DNA from: CAIXQW01 sp046049675
GTDB lineage: Bacteria; Bacteroidota; Bacteroidia; Chitinophagales; Chitinophagaceae
DNA length: 47,714 nt
Direction of reading: 5' to 3'
Assembly (NCBI GenBank): GCA_046049675.1
Contig: JBJORA010000026.1
Span: 1-47,714 of the forward strand
The notes under the pieces are model-generated. The model ran no database searches. It saw only the letters and a list, made by a program, of their open reading frames with translations, and was not told where the DNA came from. Numbering within the stretch: the stretch's first letter is position 1; each line of letters starts with the position of its first letter. This document shows, piece by piece, positions 34,250 to 42,874 of this stretch. The translations under genes and the position numbers were made by a program.

Positions 34250-35368
34250 ATGAAATTGAATAAAATATTACTACTTGCTTGCACAGTTGCTGTTTCTACA
34301 GGTGCATTCGCAGGTAATAAAGATCGTTCAGGTCAAGCGGCTGGTTCGCAGCTATTGGTTAACCCTTGGGCAGCTACAAATGGCGTATTTGGCCTTAATG
34401 GCGGCCATACAGCTGGCTTACAAGCCATGAAGTTAAATATTGCTGGTCTTGCACGTACCAAAAAATTGGAAGTTGCAGCTACACATAACACTTACTTAAG
34501 CGGCAATGGTATGTCTATTATTGGTGCTGGTTTTGCGAATCGCTTATCTACAAAAGGCGTTTTAGGTGTGCACGTTATGAGTATCAATATGGGAGAAGTT
34601 CCAGTTACAACCGTTGATGCTCCGCAAGGTGGTCTTGGTACTTTTAAGCCAAGCATCTTTAACGCAAGTGTAGGTTACGGTCATTCGTTTACAAAAAGTA
34701 TTGACGCCGGTGTAAACTTTACTTTCTTAAGTGAGGGTGTAAGTAACGTACGTGCTGGTGCTTTTGCTATTGATGCTGGTGTACAATATCGTACCGGCGA
34801 TTTAGAAGAACTACACTTTGGCGTTTTCTTAAAAAATGTTGGTAGCAATATGCGTTTCACTGGTGACGGTTTAGCTTTTAACGGTACAAGCCCTGATGAT
34901 CCATCAAAGCAAATTACTTTGCAAAATCGCAGCGAAAAGTTCCAATTGCCTACTCAGCTTACGATAGCAAGTAGCTACGACATCTACATGGGTAATCAGG
35001 TGTCTGTTACTTCTGCTCCTGCAGCGGAAGGCGAAACGCCTGCACCATCTACAGCAATGCTAACAGGCATTAAAACTAGCCGCCTTACGTTGATGGGTAG
35101 CTTTATTTCAAATGCATTTATTGCAGATAACCTAGGTTTAGGTGCTGAGTATGCATACAAAGAGAGTTTATTTTTGCGTGCTGGTTATCGTTACGAAAGT
35201 GGTATTGCAGATATTGCTACTTCTACAACAGTTTATACTGGCTTAAGTGCTGGTGCTGGTGTGGCGTTCAACTTTGGCAAAACCGACCAAAAAGTACAAT
35301 TAGATTATGCATACCGTCCAACACGCGTTGGCGCTGTACATTCTGTAAGTTTGCATTTCAGAAACTAA
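34250..35368 (+). CDS. PorV/PorQ-family outer-membrane beta-barrel protein
   Basis: 372 residues with a signal peptide (cleavage after GAFA). The start of the mature part, GSQLLVNPWAATNGVFGLNGGHTAGLQAMKLNIAGLAR, has the PorV/PorQ layout in which an alanine/glycine segment is followed by an N-P-A/AGL turn; later strands (FNASVGYGHSF, IDAGVNFTFLSE) and the terminal VSLHFRN fit a FadL-like barrel. PorV is the T9SS shuttle that receives cargo from the SprA channel. A copy directly after a large cargo-like gene suggests a dedicated role here. It closes the three-gene operon; a terminator follows. Confidence 0.85.
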   Translation: MKLNKILLLACTVAVSTGAFAGNKDRSGQAAGSQLLVNPWAATNGVFGLNGGHTAGLQAMKLNIAGLARTKKLEVAATHNTYLSGNGMSIIGAGFANRLSTKGVLGVHVMSINMGEVPVTTVDAPQGGLGTFKPSIFNASVGYGHSFTKSIDAGVNFTFLSEGVSNVRAGAFAIDAGVQYRTGDLEELHFGVFLKNVGSNMRFTGDGLAFNGTSPDDPSKQITLQNRSEKFQLPTQLTIASSYDIYMGNQVSVTSAPAAEGETPAPSTAMLTGIKTSRLTLMGSFISNAFIADNLGLGAEYAYKESLFLRAGYRYESGIADIATSTTVYTGLSAGAGVAFNFGKTDQKVQLDYAYRPTRVGAVHSVSLHFRN

Positions 35369-35395
35369 TTTACTAATTTTACAAAACACTTTGCG

Positions 35396-35433
35396 ACAAC
35401 GCCTATTTTCAATGGGCGTTGTTTCTTTTTTTT
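35396..35433 (+). terminator. Strong intrinsic terminator of the receptor operon
   Basis: ACAACGCC (35396-35403) pairs with GGCGTTGT (35415-35422); two further pairs narrow the loop to about 7 nt. A T-rich tract of about ten bases follows at once. Confidence 0.9.
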
Positions 35434-35464
35434 AGTCTATACACACAAATCAATAATCTACCAT

Positions 35465-35935
35465 ATGAGTACTACTTACGTTACAGCAGAAACATTAGCA
35501 ACAATGAAGGAAGAACTTGCACTGCTTAAAGGTGCTGGCCGCGCAGAAATTGCTAAAGCTATTAGCGAAGCGCGCGAAAAAGGTGATCTAAAAGAAAATG
35601 CTGAATACGATGCAGCCAAAGAAGCACAAGGCATGCACGAGGCAAAAATTGCGCAACTAGAAAATGCATTGGCCAATAGCCGTGTGATTGACATGAGCGA
35701 AATGGATCTTAGCAAAGTAGTGATATTAAGTAAGGTAACTATTACAAATCTTGCCACTAAAAAAGAAATTAGCTACCGCGTAGTTAGCGAAAGCGAGGCA
35801 GATATTAAGCTAGGCAAAATCAGCGTAACATCACCAATTGGTAAAGGTCTACTTGGTAAAGCTGTTGGAGAAATCGCAGAAGTTACTGTGCCAAGCGGTT
35901 TAATGAAGTTCAAGATTGAGAAGATTGAGCCATAA
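35465..35935 (+). CDS. greA: Transcription elongation factor GreA
   Basis: Rescues backtracked RNA polymerase by stimulating cleavage of the nascent RNA. 156 residues. The N-terminal coiled coil carries the acidic tip residues in REKGDLKENAEYDAAKE, and the C-terminal FKBP-like domain shows YRVVSESEADIKLGKISVTSPIGKGLLGK. Complete, ATG start; the HIT gene follows after 12 bp. Confidence 0.96.
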   Translation: MSTTYVTAETLATMKEELALLKGAGRAEIAKAISEAREKGDLKENAEYDAAKEAQGMHEAKIAQLENALANSRVIDMSEMDLSKVVILSKVTITNLATKKEISYRVVSESEADIKLGKISVTSPIGKGLLGKAVGEIAEVTVPSGLMKFKIEKIEP

Positions 35936-35947
35936 AAAGTAATTGCT

Positions 35948-36343
35948 ATGGCAAGTATTTTTTCAAAAATAATTGCAGGTGAAATACCCTGCTACAAGAT
36001 TGCTGAATCAGAGGAGTTTATTGCTTTCCTAGATGTTTTTCCTTTAGTGGAAGGGCACACACTCGTTGTTCCAAAGCAAGAAATAGATAAAGTTTTTGAT
36101 CTGACCGACGACTTGCTAAGCAAAGCCCTTGTCTTTGCAAAACCTATAGCAGCAGCTATTGAAAGCGTTTGTCCATGCAATAGGGTAGGTATTAGTGTTA
36201 TTGGTTTAGAGGTGCCACACGCACATATTCATTTGGTGCCAATCAATAGCGCCGATGACCTCAACTTTACAAGACCTAAGCTTAAGCTAAGTGCAGAAGA
36301 GATGACTAGCATTCAGCAGCGTATACTGTCGGCGATGGCATAA
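35948..36343 (+). CDS. HIT-family nucleotide hydrolase
   Basis: 131 residues with the histidine triad motif HAHIHLVP near residue 93 and the typical N-terminus IFSKIIAGEIPCYKI. Members hydrolyse nucleoside phosphoramidates or adenylated compounds. It is in a two-gene unit with greA, an arrangement I associate with Bacteroidota. It converges with the response regulator gene at 36408. Confidence 0.94.
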   Translation: MASIFSKIIAGEIPCYKIAESEEFIAFLDVFPLVEGHTLVVPKQEIDKVFDLTDDLLSKALVFAKPIAAAIESVCPCNRVGISVIGLEVPHAHIHLVPINSADDLNFTRPKLKLSAEEMTSIQQRILSAMA

Positions 36344-36407
36344 TGCCTCCATCAGTTGTTGCGGATGGGAATAGCTTAGAAATAAATTCTTAGCGTTGTA
36401 AGTATAT

Positions 36408-37115
36408 TTACTCTGCTGGCTCTTCAGCAGCACTTGGGTTAATAAACTTAAAGCCTACACCATGTATCGTTTGAATTTCGATATCGGTTTCTTCTTTAAG
36501 ATATTTTCTGAGCTTGGTAATAAACACATCCATACTTCTACCTAAGAAGTAGTCGTCTTTACCCCATACTTTAGTTAGTACTTCTTCGCGCTTTACAATG
36601 CGGTTTGCATTCTGGCAAAAGAAGTAGAGCAAGTCAGCCTCTTTTTGAGTAAGTCTTACATTAATACTTGGACCGTCAATGCTAAGATTGGCCATATCGA
36701 ACTTGGTTTTGCCAATCATAAACTCCATTTGCTCAGTACTAGCCTTTGTGCGACGGATAAACACATCTATACGCATCAAAAGCTCCTCCATGTTAAATGG
36801 CTTCGTAATATAATCGTCTGCACCTGCCTTAAACCCTGCGATTTTATCTTCGCTCATATTTTTGGCGGTCATGAAAATGATTGGGATATGTTCGTTTTTA
36901 CGACGAATGGTTTGTGCCAAACTAATGCCATCCTTGTGCGGTAGCATAATGTCTAGCAGGCATAGGTCGAAATAGTTCTTATTAAATGTAGCAAGGCCGA
37001 TGCTGCCATCTACACATAAGGTAACATCATAACCAGCGTCTTCAAGGTTGTCTTTCACAACATAACCTAAGCTAGTATCATCTTCTACAAGCAATATCTT
37101 TACCTTTTGAGCCAT
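36408..37115 (-). CDS. Response regulator, OmpR/RprY-like
   Basis: 235 residues. The receiver domain has the acidic pair EDD (11-13), phospho-acceptor Asp55 in LLDIMLPHKDG, and the lysine in DDYITKPF. A winged-helix DNA-binding domain follows (LTQKEADLLYFF, RSMDVFITKLRKYL, IHGVGFKF). Overall wording is close to Bacteroides RprY. It is downstream of its kinase by 3 bp. Regulated genes are unknown. Confidence 0.93.
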   Translation of the reverse strand: MAQKVKILLVEDDTSLGYVVKDNLEDAGYDVTLCVDGSIGLATFNKNYFDLCLLDIMLPHKDGISLAQTIRRKNEHIPIIFMTAKNMSEDKIAGFKAGADDYITKPFNMEELLMRIDVFIRRTKASTEQMEFMIGKTKFDMANLSIDGPSINVRLTQKEADLLYFFCQNANRIVKREEVLTKVWGKDDYFLGRSMDVFITKLRKYLKEETDIEIQTIHGVGFKFINPSAAEEPAE

Positions 37116-37118
37116 ACT

Positions 37119-38393
37119 CTAGTTTTTATTTGGTATAAAAATAGCAAATTCTGTGCCTTTTCCAAAATCACTTTTGCAATTTACCTCTCCACCATGCCTT
37201 TTTGCAATCAATTTTACATAACTCAGCCCTAAACCAAAGCCTTTTACGTTGTGTACATTGCCTGTTGGCACACGATAAAATTTACTAAATATGTGCTTTA
37301 GGTGCTCTGGTTTTATGCCAATACCGTTGTCTTTTACTCGAATTACCACATTTGAGCCTTCTACTGCCGTACTAATGTTTACTGCTGGGCCTTCTGTGCA
37401 GTACTTAATAGCATTGTCAATCAAGTTAGTTACAAGATTGCGCATGTGCAATTGATCGGCAAAAATGGTGATACTTTCTTGTGCACTGGTAAATGTAATT
37501 TCACCGCCTTTGTGCTTCACCACAGGTCTATATTTTGTACTTAGCTCCGAGCAAATGGTATTGATGTCAATATTCTCTTGTTTAAGCGGCACCTCGCCCT
37601 TTTCGGTTGCAGCCATCTGAAGTACACGTTCAACTTGGTTGGTCAACTGCAAGCATTCATTACTGATAATGGTGGCATAGTTTAGTAATCGTTCTGGGTG
37701 ATTGATGATGTTAGGCTTCTTGAGCACTTCGCTGGCGATGGTAATACTGCTCAGTGGCGTCTTAAACTCATGGGTCATATTATTGACAAAGTCTTTCTGA
37801 ATTTCTTGCAGGCGCCTTTGTCTAAATACCACAAAAATAATCGCAGCCATAATACCAAGTAGTGCAAACAATGCTGCTGTGCTTAGTTTCAAATTTGTAA
37901 GCTGCGAACTCAAGTACTTTTCACGCACAGGAAAGTTTACGCCAAAATAATAGTTAAGCTTATCTCGCTTCGGAAAGGCCGTGGCTTTGCTCGTTGTATC
38001 GCCTGGATCAAGCATGTTTACACGCTTGCCAAGTTTCATATTATTGGTTTCGCAATCGTAGATTCCAAATTCATACACTGTTTCCAAATCTTGCCCTTTC
38101 AACTCGCGGGTGATAAGCGCTTCCAAACTACTGTAGTTGATATGATCATTTACTTTTACAATGTAGTACTCGTCACTAATCTTTTCTACAAAATCCATAC
38201 TGCCGCTGTAGTCGTCATACTTACCTTTTAGTAGATACATGCCCACATCATGTAAAGCGTGTCTTACTCTGCGATCAAAGTCTTTAGCGCTTACATCAAT
38301 ACTACGTTCTATCCATTGGTACTGCACATACGCGCTAAAAGCTGCAATAATTACAGCAAGTATAAATATGATTCTAATAGCTCTGTTACTCAT
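37119..38393 (-). CDS. Sensor histidine kinase, RprX-like
   Basis: 424 residues. Membrane helix one at about residues 8-27, a periplasmic domain to about 165, helix two at about 170-190, no obvious HAMP domain, then a dimerisation domain with phosphorylated His208 in NNMTHEFKTPL, and an ATPase domain with the N box (LIDNAIKY), G1 (VKDNGIGI), and G2 (GFGLGLSY). The substrate signal of the periplasmic domain cannot be guessed. It follows ruvC by 4 bp and precedes the response regulator, so all three are likely transcribed from the ruvC promoter. Confidence 0.93.
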   Translation of the reverse strand: MSNRAIRIIFILAVIIAAFSAYVQYQWIERSIDVSAKDFDRRVRHALHDVGMYLLKGKYDDYSGSMDFVEKISDEYYIVKVNDHINYSSLEALITRELKGQDLETVYEFGIYDCETNNMKLGKRVNMLDPGDTTSKATAFPKRDKLNYYFGVNFPVREKYLSSQLTNLKLSTAALFALLGIMAAIIFVVFRQRRLQEIQKDFVNNMTHEFKTPLSSITIASEVLKKPNIINHPERLLNYATIISNECLQLTNQVERVLQMAATEKGEVPLKQENIDINTICSELSTKYRPVVKHKGGEITFTSAQESITIFADQLHMRNLVTNLIDNAIKYCTEGPAVNISTAVEGSNVVIRVKDNGIGIKPEHLKHIFSKFYRVPTGNVHNVKGFGLGLSYVKLIAKRHGGEVNCKSDFGKGTEFAIFIPNKN

Positions 38394-38397
38394 AATG

Positions 38398-38964
38398 CTA
38401 CATTTTTATTTTATCTGGATTGGCAAGCAAAAATGCATCCCATCCTTGTGTTTTTTTAGTAATGCGAATACCCAGTCCGCTTGTAGAATAGTGGTGACAC
38501 AAAGCTACGCTAACAGCATCTGTAGCATCTAAATACTGTGGTGCTTCCTCGATATTAAGTACTTGCTGCAGCATCTTAAATACTTGCTCTTTACTAGCAT
38601 TGCCATTACCAGTAACGCTTTGCTTTACAGCCTTGGGGCTATATTCTACAACTTCTAAGCCAGCACTCATCGCTGCTGCAATCGCCACACCTTGCGCTCT
38701 ACCCAGCTTAAGCATACTTTGTACGTTCTTACCAAAGAACGGTGCTTCAATGGCAAAGTGTGTGGGTTGATGAATGCGTGTAAGTTCTTGTACTTTGTTT
38801 AAGATAATAAGCAAGCGTTTTGCTGGATCTTTATACTTGGAAAGTTTTAGCACGCCCATTTCTGTGAGCTTTACTTTTAGTTTGCTATCCACAGCAAGCA
38901 CGCCGTATCCCATGATAACAGTACCGGGGTCGATGCCTAGTATTATTTTAGAAGCCGTGGCCAT
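38398..38964 (-). CDS. ruvC: Crossover junction endodeoxyribonuclease RuvC
   Basis: Resolves Holliday junctions together with RuvAB. 188 residues. The acidic catalytic residues are visible: Asp12 in GIDPG, Glu73 in AIEAPFF, and Asp146 and Asp149 in LDATDA. The substrate-binding segments KLGRAQGVAIAA and YSPKAVKQSVTGNGNASKEQV are intact. The start is ATG at 38964, 7 nt after a promoter element. Confidence 0.96.
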   Translation of the reverse strand: MATASKIILGIDPGTVIMGYGVLAVDSKLKVKLTEMGVLKLSKYKDPAKRLLIILNKVQELTRIHQPTHFAIEAPFFGKNVQSMLKLGRAQGVAIAAAMSAGLEVVEYSPKAVKQSVTGNGNASKEQVFKMLQQVLNIEEAPQYLDATDAVSVALCHHYSTSGLGIRITKKTQGWDAFLLANPDKIKM

Positions 38965-38971
38965 CTTTGTT

Positions 38972-38979
38972 CAAAAGTA
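38972..38979 (-). promoter_or_regulatory. -7 promoter element TACTTTTG, 7 nt from the ruvC start
   Basis: Perfect TAnnTTTG match on the minus strand with the same 7-nt gap seen at 3904-3919. A near-consensus TTACTTTG for the divergent gene at 39019 lies close by on the plus strand at about 38994-39001. Confidence 0.55.
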
Positions 38980-39018
38980 CGGCAAAGATTGTATTACTTT
39001 GTTGTCGCAATTTTAGCA

Positions 39019-40008
39019 ATGAATTATAGCGTGCTTCGCAAATTGATTAATTACGGTCTCGGCCTTGTACTAGCAGTATGGGTGAGCGCCGTGATTTATA
39101 GGCAATTGCGTAGTCAGGATAATTTTGATGAGGCACTTAGCCACTTGCAACAAGCCTGGAGTGCAGATAGAATTAAACTTGCATTTGCAATCATAGCCTT
39201 AATGCTATTCAATTGGAGTTTAGAGGCGTTGAAGTGGCAAAAACTGCTGCAACACATACAGCATATTAGTTTTATAAGAAGTTTGCGCAGTGTACTTACG
39301 GGTGTAAGTGTAAGTTTGATTACCCCAAATAGAATCGGTGAATACGCTGGCAGGATATTATACCTCAAGAATATTCATAAAGGCCAAGCCATTGTCGCCA
39401 ATATCTTAGGCAGTTGGGCTCAGTTTATTGTAGCTTCTGTTTATGGCATTATTGGTATTGTATGTTATTGGCAATATAATTACATCGGCTTTTTGCCTTG
39501 GCTATTACTTGGTAGCATTATAGTATTGTTGCTACTTGCCTACGCATACTTGCATGTTGATGGCATTCCGCGTTTAACAGATAGAATCAAATTTCTTAAA
39601 CGACTAACGCAGTACATACGAATTGTGCGCTCTTTTTCAAGACGAGATTTGGCCGTGGTCATTTTGTACAGCGCCCTTCGCTACTTGGTATTCGGCACAC
39701 AGTTTTTTTTATTGCTGTTGTTTTTTGAAGTGGATATTAGTTTCATAGAAGCACTACCCACCGTATTTCTTATTTTCTGGTGTATGGCAGTTTTGCCAAG
39801 CATTGCATTAGTTGAGGCGCCATTGCGAGCAGAACTAAGCATTACATTACTTGGTGTGTTTAGTACAAATAGTGTTGGCATTATGGCAGCTAGTTTATGC
39901 CTTTGGCTCATCAATATTATTTTGCCTGCTTTACTAGGTGCTATTAGTACAATTGGCCTTCGTATTTTAGAACAATTGCAAAATGACACAAACGAACGAA
40001 CCACTTAG
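39019..40008 (+). CDS. Flippase-like membrane protein (UPF0104 / lysylphosphatidylglycerol synthase TM region)
   Basis: The frame is open from a TTG at 38989, but the ATG at 39019 (MNYSVLRKLINYGLG) is preferred. 329 residues, about eight membrane helices. The family pattern shows in the first soluble loop (NWSLEALKWQKLL) and in GVSVSLITPNRIGEYAGRILYLK. By family these proteins act as lipid flippases or remain uncharacterised; no synthase domain for lysyl-phosphatidylglycerol is attached. It overlaps rarA by 26 bp, so the two are translationally linked. Confidence 0.87.
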   Translation: MNYSVLRKLINYGLGLVLAVWVSAVIYRQLRSQDNFDEALSHLQQAWSADRIKLAFAIIALMLFNWSLEALKWQKLLQHIQHISFIRSLRSVLTGVSVSLITPNRIGEYAGRILYLKNIHKGQAIVANILGSWAQFIVASVYGIIGIVCYWQYNYIGFLPWLLLGSIIVLLLLAYAYLHVDGIPRLTDRIKFLKRLTQYIRIVRSFSRRDLAVVILYSALRYLVFGTQFFLLLLFFEVDISFIEALPTVFLIFWCMAVLPSIALVEAPLRAELSITLLGVFSTNSVGIMAASLCLWLINIILPALLGAISTIGLRILEQLQNDTNERTT

Positions 40009-41251
40009 CTCGCGCGCCAGACCAACTACTTTGCAAGACATTGTAGGACAAGCCCACTTGGTAGCAGAGGGTGCGCCACTGCATCGCTTATTGAGCAATG
40101 GCGAACTAGTAAGTATGATCTTATGGGGACCACCAGGTGTTGGCAAAACCACCATTGCAAAAGTATTGGCTAGTAGTGCTGGCAAAAGTTTTGTACATCT
40201 AAGTGCGATTGATAGCAATGTAAAAGAAGTACGTGCTGCTATAGACAGAGCTAGTATAGAAGGACAAATTGTTTTATTTCTAGATGAAATACATCGCTTC
40301 AACAAGGCGCAACAAGATAGCTTACTTAGAGCAGTAGAAGAAGGCAAAATAATACTCATAGGTGCCACTACGGAGAACCCAAGTTTTGAGGTAATCAATG
40401 CCTTGCTTAGTCGGTGCCAAGTGTATGTGCTGCATAGTGTGAGCAATGATGCGTTGCTTGAACTTTTGCAAAGAGTAATTAGTACGGACAGTATTCTACA
40501 GCAATATAATTTTGACATTAAAGAGACAGAGGCTTTGCTGCAATACAGTGGTGGTGATGCACGCAAGATGCTCAATATTATAGAGCTACTCGTGCAATCT
40601 TCTGCTGACAAGCATGTATTAATTGCCAATACCCACGTAGCAAGTATTCTGCAAAAAAATATTGCACAGTTTGACAAGGGAGGCGACTGGCATTACGATG
40701 TGATTAGCGCCTTTATAAAAAGTATGCGTGGCAGCGACCCTAATGCAGCGGTGTATTGGCTAGCGCGTATGATTGCCGGCGGAGAAGACCCTCTTTTTAT
40801 TGCACGTCGCATGGTAATTTTTGCTTCGGAAGATATTGGCAATGCCAATCCCAATGCATTATTACTAGCGAATGAATGTTACAATGCTGTGCACCATATT
40901 GGCTATCCAGAGGCACGTATCGTGCTGTCGCAGGTGGTTATCTATTTAGCTTGTTCAGTCAAAAGTAATAGCGCCTACCTCGCCATAGATGATGCACTTG
41001 CCCTTGTTAATAAGACGGGCAATTTGCCTGTTCCCCTTCATTTGCGAAACGCCCCTACGCAACTCATGAAAGCAGAAGGCTATGGCAAGGCTTATATTTA
41101 CCCACATAACGAACCCGGCAATTTTGTAGAACAGCAGTATATGCCAAGCGAGCTGCTTGGAACCCGCCTATACCAGCCTGGGCAGAATACCGCAGAGGCT
41201 GCTACATTAGCAAGGCTGCAGCAGTTATGGAAGGAAATATATAAACCATAG
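39983..41251 (+). CDS. rarA: Replication-associated recombination protein RarA
   Basis: AAA+ ATPase (MgsA/WRNIP1 family) acting at stalled forks and DNA ends. 422 residues. Walker A GPPGVGKTT at 49-57, Walker B LFLDEIHRFNKAQQD, sensor GATTENPSFEV and the arginine finger region LLSRCQVY are clear. The C-terminal tetramerisation part (DPNAAVYWLARMIAGGEDP, EDIGNANP) is complete. The start lies inside the preceding gene. Confidence 0.95.
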   Translation: MTQTNEPLSSRARPTTLQDIVGQAHLVAEGAPLHRLLSNGELVSMILWGPPGVGKTTIAKVLASSAGKSFVHLSAIDSNVKEVRAAIDRASIEGQIVLFLDEIHRFNKAQQDSLLRAVEEGKIILIGATTENPSFEVINALLSRCQVYVLHSVSNDALLELLQRVISTDSILQQYNFDIKETEALLQYSGGDARKMLNIIELLVQSSADKHVLIANTHVASILQKNIAQFDKGGDWHYDVISAFIKSMRGSDPNAAVYWLARMIAGGEDPLFIARRMVIFASEDIGNANPNALLLANECYNAVHHIGYPEARIVLSQVVIYLACSVKSNSAYLAIDDALALVNKTGNLPVPLHLRNAPTQLMKAEGYGKAYIYPHNEPGNFVEQQYMPSELLGTRLYQPGQNTAEAATLARLQQLWKEIYKP

Positions 41252-41340
41252 CATTTTGGCACATATTGCGCATCTGTAGCTTGTTATGACTTATGATAAG
41301 TAGCGTGTTCTGCTTTTTTGTCACATAAAATAAAAAGGTA

Positions 41341-41348
41341 TAGTTTTG
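41341..41348 (+). promoter_or_regulatory. -7 promoter element TAGTTTTG upstream of the clpP genes
   Basis: Perfect TAnnTTTG match 53 nt before the ATG at 41402, so this gene would have a real leader. I saw no heat-shock-type repeats in the 150-bp gap. Confidence 0.45.
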
Positions 41349-41401
41349 GAACTGCTGTACCAAAGCTTAATACCGAGCGTACAAAAAGCAATAGATAAAA
41401 A

Positions 41402-42097
41402 ATGCAAAACGAATTCAGAAAATACGCCATCAAACATCGTGGCATTAGTAGCAATACATTTGACCAATATGCTACGCACCTCAATAACGATTTCACAAAT
41501 CTTACACCATACATCATTGAAGAGCGCCCACTTAATATTGCGCAGATGGATGTATTTAGTAGATTGATGATGGATCGTATTATTTTTCTAGGCGAACCAA
41601 TCAACGATTATGTTGCAAATATTGTAACAGCACAATTGTTGTTTCTAGAAAGTGCCGATCGTACACGCGATATACAAATGTATTTGAACAGTCCTGGTGG
41701 TAGCGTTTATGCAGGCCTTGGCATTTATGATACAATGAATGTAATACAGCCAGAAATTGCAACAATATGCACTGGCATGGCGGCAAGCATGGGTGCAGTA
41801 TTGATGTGCGCTGGCAGCAAAGGCAAGCGTACAGCTTTAAAGCATAGCCGTATCATGATTCATCAACCAAGTGGCGGTATAGGTGGCCAAGCAAGTGATA
41901 TAGAAATTGTTACAGCAGAAATGAAACGCTTACGTACCGAGTTGTACGACATCATTAGTCATCATAGTGGTCAAACAGCTGAGCAGGTTGCAAAAGACAG
42001 TAGCCGCGACAAGTGGATGAGCGCTGAAGAAGCAAAAGCTTATGGCTTGGTAGATGAAGTACTAACAGCGCATCCAAAAAAACTGAAGAAAGACTAA
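41402..42097 (+). CDS. clpP: ATP-dependent Clp protease proteolytic subunit (paralogue 1)
   Basis: 231 residues. The catalytic triad is present: Ser129 in TGMAASMGAV, His154 in IMIHQPSGG, and Asp203 in SSRDKWMSAEEA. The N-terminus is extended by about 35 residues compared with a typical ClpP (KHRGISSNTFDQYATHL). The handle region DIEIVTAEMKRLRTEL is normal. It forms part of the degradation chamber used with ClpX. It is followed 24 bp later by a second clpP, an arrangement where one of the two may be specialised. Confidence 0.93.
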   Translation: MQNEFRKYAIKHRGISSNTFDQYATHLNNDFTNLTPYIIEERPLNIAQMDVFSRLMMDRIIFLGEPINDYVANIVTAQLLFLESADRTRDIQMYLNSPGGSVYAGLGIYDTMNVIQPEIATICTGMAASMGAVLMCAGSKGKRTALKHSRIMIHQPSGGIGGQASDIEIVTAEMKRLRTELYDIISHHSGQTAEQVAKDSSRDKWMSAEEAKAYGLVDEVLTAHPKKLKKD

Positions 42098-42121
42098 AAC
42101 ACAATTAAAGCATTTAATACA

Positions 42122-42766
42122 ATGGAATATATAAAGCATCAAATGCCGTTTATAATTACTAACGACGATGACGAAGATGAGGAAAATGAAGCAGCAGTAA
42201 AGCCAGAAATGACGGCTGCACCAGAAATGCAGTTTGAGAAAAAATTCATCGAGCAGCGTAAGGTTTTTTTATGGGGTGTAGTAGACGATAAAAGTGCGCG
42301 TGCTGTTGTAAACAGACTGATGTACCTAGAAGCAAAAGATCCAGGCAAGCCTATTACTTTTTACATCAATAGCCCTGGCGGTGTTGTAACAAGTGGCATG
42401 GTTATTCATGATACCATGAAAATGATTACAAGTCCTGTACATACGATTTGCATGGGTTTGGCTGCTAGCATGGGCAGTATTTTACTAAGTGCGGGTCATA
42501 AAGGCGAGCGCAGCATATATCCGCACGGCGAGGTAATGATTCATCAGCCAAGTCTTGGTGGCATGATGCGCGGTACCAGCATGGACTTAGAAATCCAAGC
42601 AGAGCAAATTCGTAAAACCAAGTTAATTGGTGCACAGATACTTGCAGATAATTGTGGTAAGAGTTTAGAGCAAATCCTTACAGATTTCGACCGCGATTAC
42701 TGGATGGATGCCAACGAAGCTGTTGCCTACGGTATTGTAGATAAGCTTGCAACAAGCATAGGTTAG
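42122..42766 (+). CDS. clpP: ATP-dependent Clp protease proteolytic subunit (paralogue 2)
   Basis: 214 residues. The triad is intact: Ser116 in GLAASMGSI, His141 in VMIHQPSLGG, Asp192 in FDRDYWMDANEA. The N-terminus is unusual: a short hydrophobic start, an acidic stretch of D, E and N (residues 14-23), then KKFIEQRKVFLWGVV in place of the axial loop region found in standard ClpP. The two paralogues differ widely. They might form mixed ClpP1P2 complexes, as known in some other bacteria, but no data here show that. Confidence 0.93.
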   Translation: MEYIKHQMPFIITNDDDEDEENEAAVKPEMTAAPEMQFEKKFIEQRKVFLWGVVDDKSARAVVNRLMYLEAKDPGKPITFYINSPGGVVTSGMVIHDTMKMITSPVHTICMGLAASMGSILLSAGHKGERSIYPHGEVMIHQPSLGGMMRGTSMDLEIQAEQIRKTKLIGAQILADNCGKSLEQILTDFDRDYWMDANEAVAYGIVDKLATSIG

Positions 42767-42807
42767 ACTGCTTCCGTCAAAATGGTGGTTTGAGTTTTAG
42801 CGAGTTG

Positions 42808-42825
42808 TAAATTTTAGTAAATTTA
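42808..42825. repeat. AT-rich perfect inverted repeat upstream of clpX
   Basis: TAAATTT and AAATTTA enclose TAGT. It ends 37 bp upstream of the clpX promoter element. It may be an operator, or a weak transcription stop after clpP2; A/T composition makes chance possible. Confidence 0.3.
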
Positions 42826-42862
42826 TTACAGTTGCGGGCATAAATACCCTGCACAAAATTCG

Positions 42863-42870
42863 TATTTTTG
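42863..42870 (+). promoter_or_regulatory. -7 promoter element TATTTTTG, 4 nt from the clpX start
   Basis: Perfect TAnnTTTG match followed by CCAA and ATG at 42875. It predicts that clpX can be transcribed on its own as a leaderless mRNA, apart from the clpP genes. Confidence 0.55.
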
Positions 42871-42874
42871 CCAA

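Noticed and set aside
36348..36365. CCATC/GATGG hairpin between the HIT and response-regulator genes
   Set aside because: Five base pairs with a 10-nt loop and no T run; too weak to call a terminator.
39967..40677. 236-codon frame antisense to rarA
   Set aside because: rarA has complete AAA+ motifs on the other strand; the antisense frame is low-complexity S/L-rich.
41289..41301. ACTTA-TGA-TAAGT hairpin after rarA
   Set aside because: AT-rich 5-bp stem with a 3-nt loop; likely chance.
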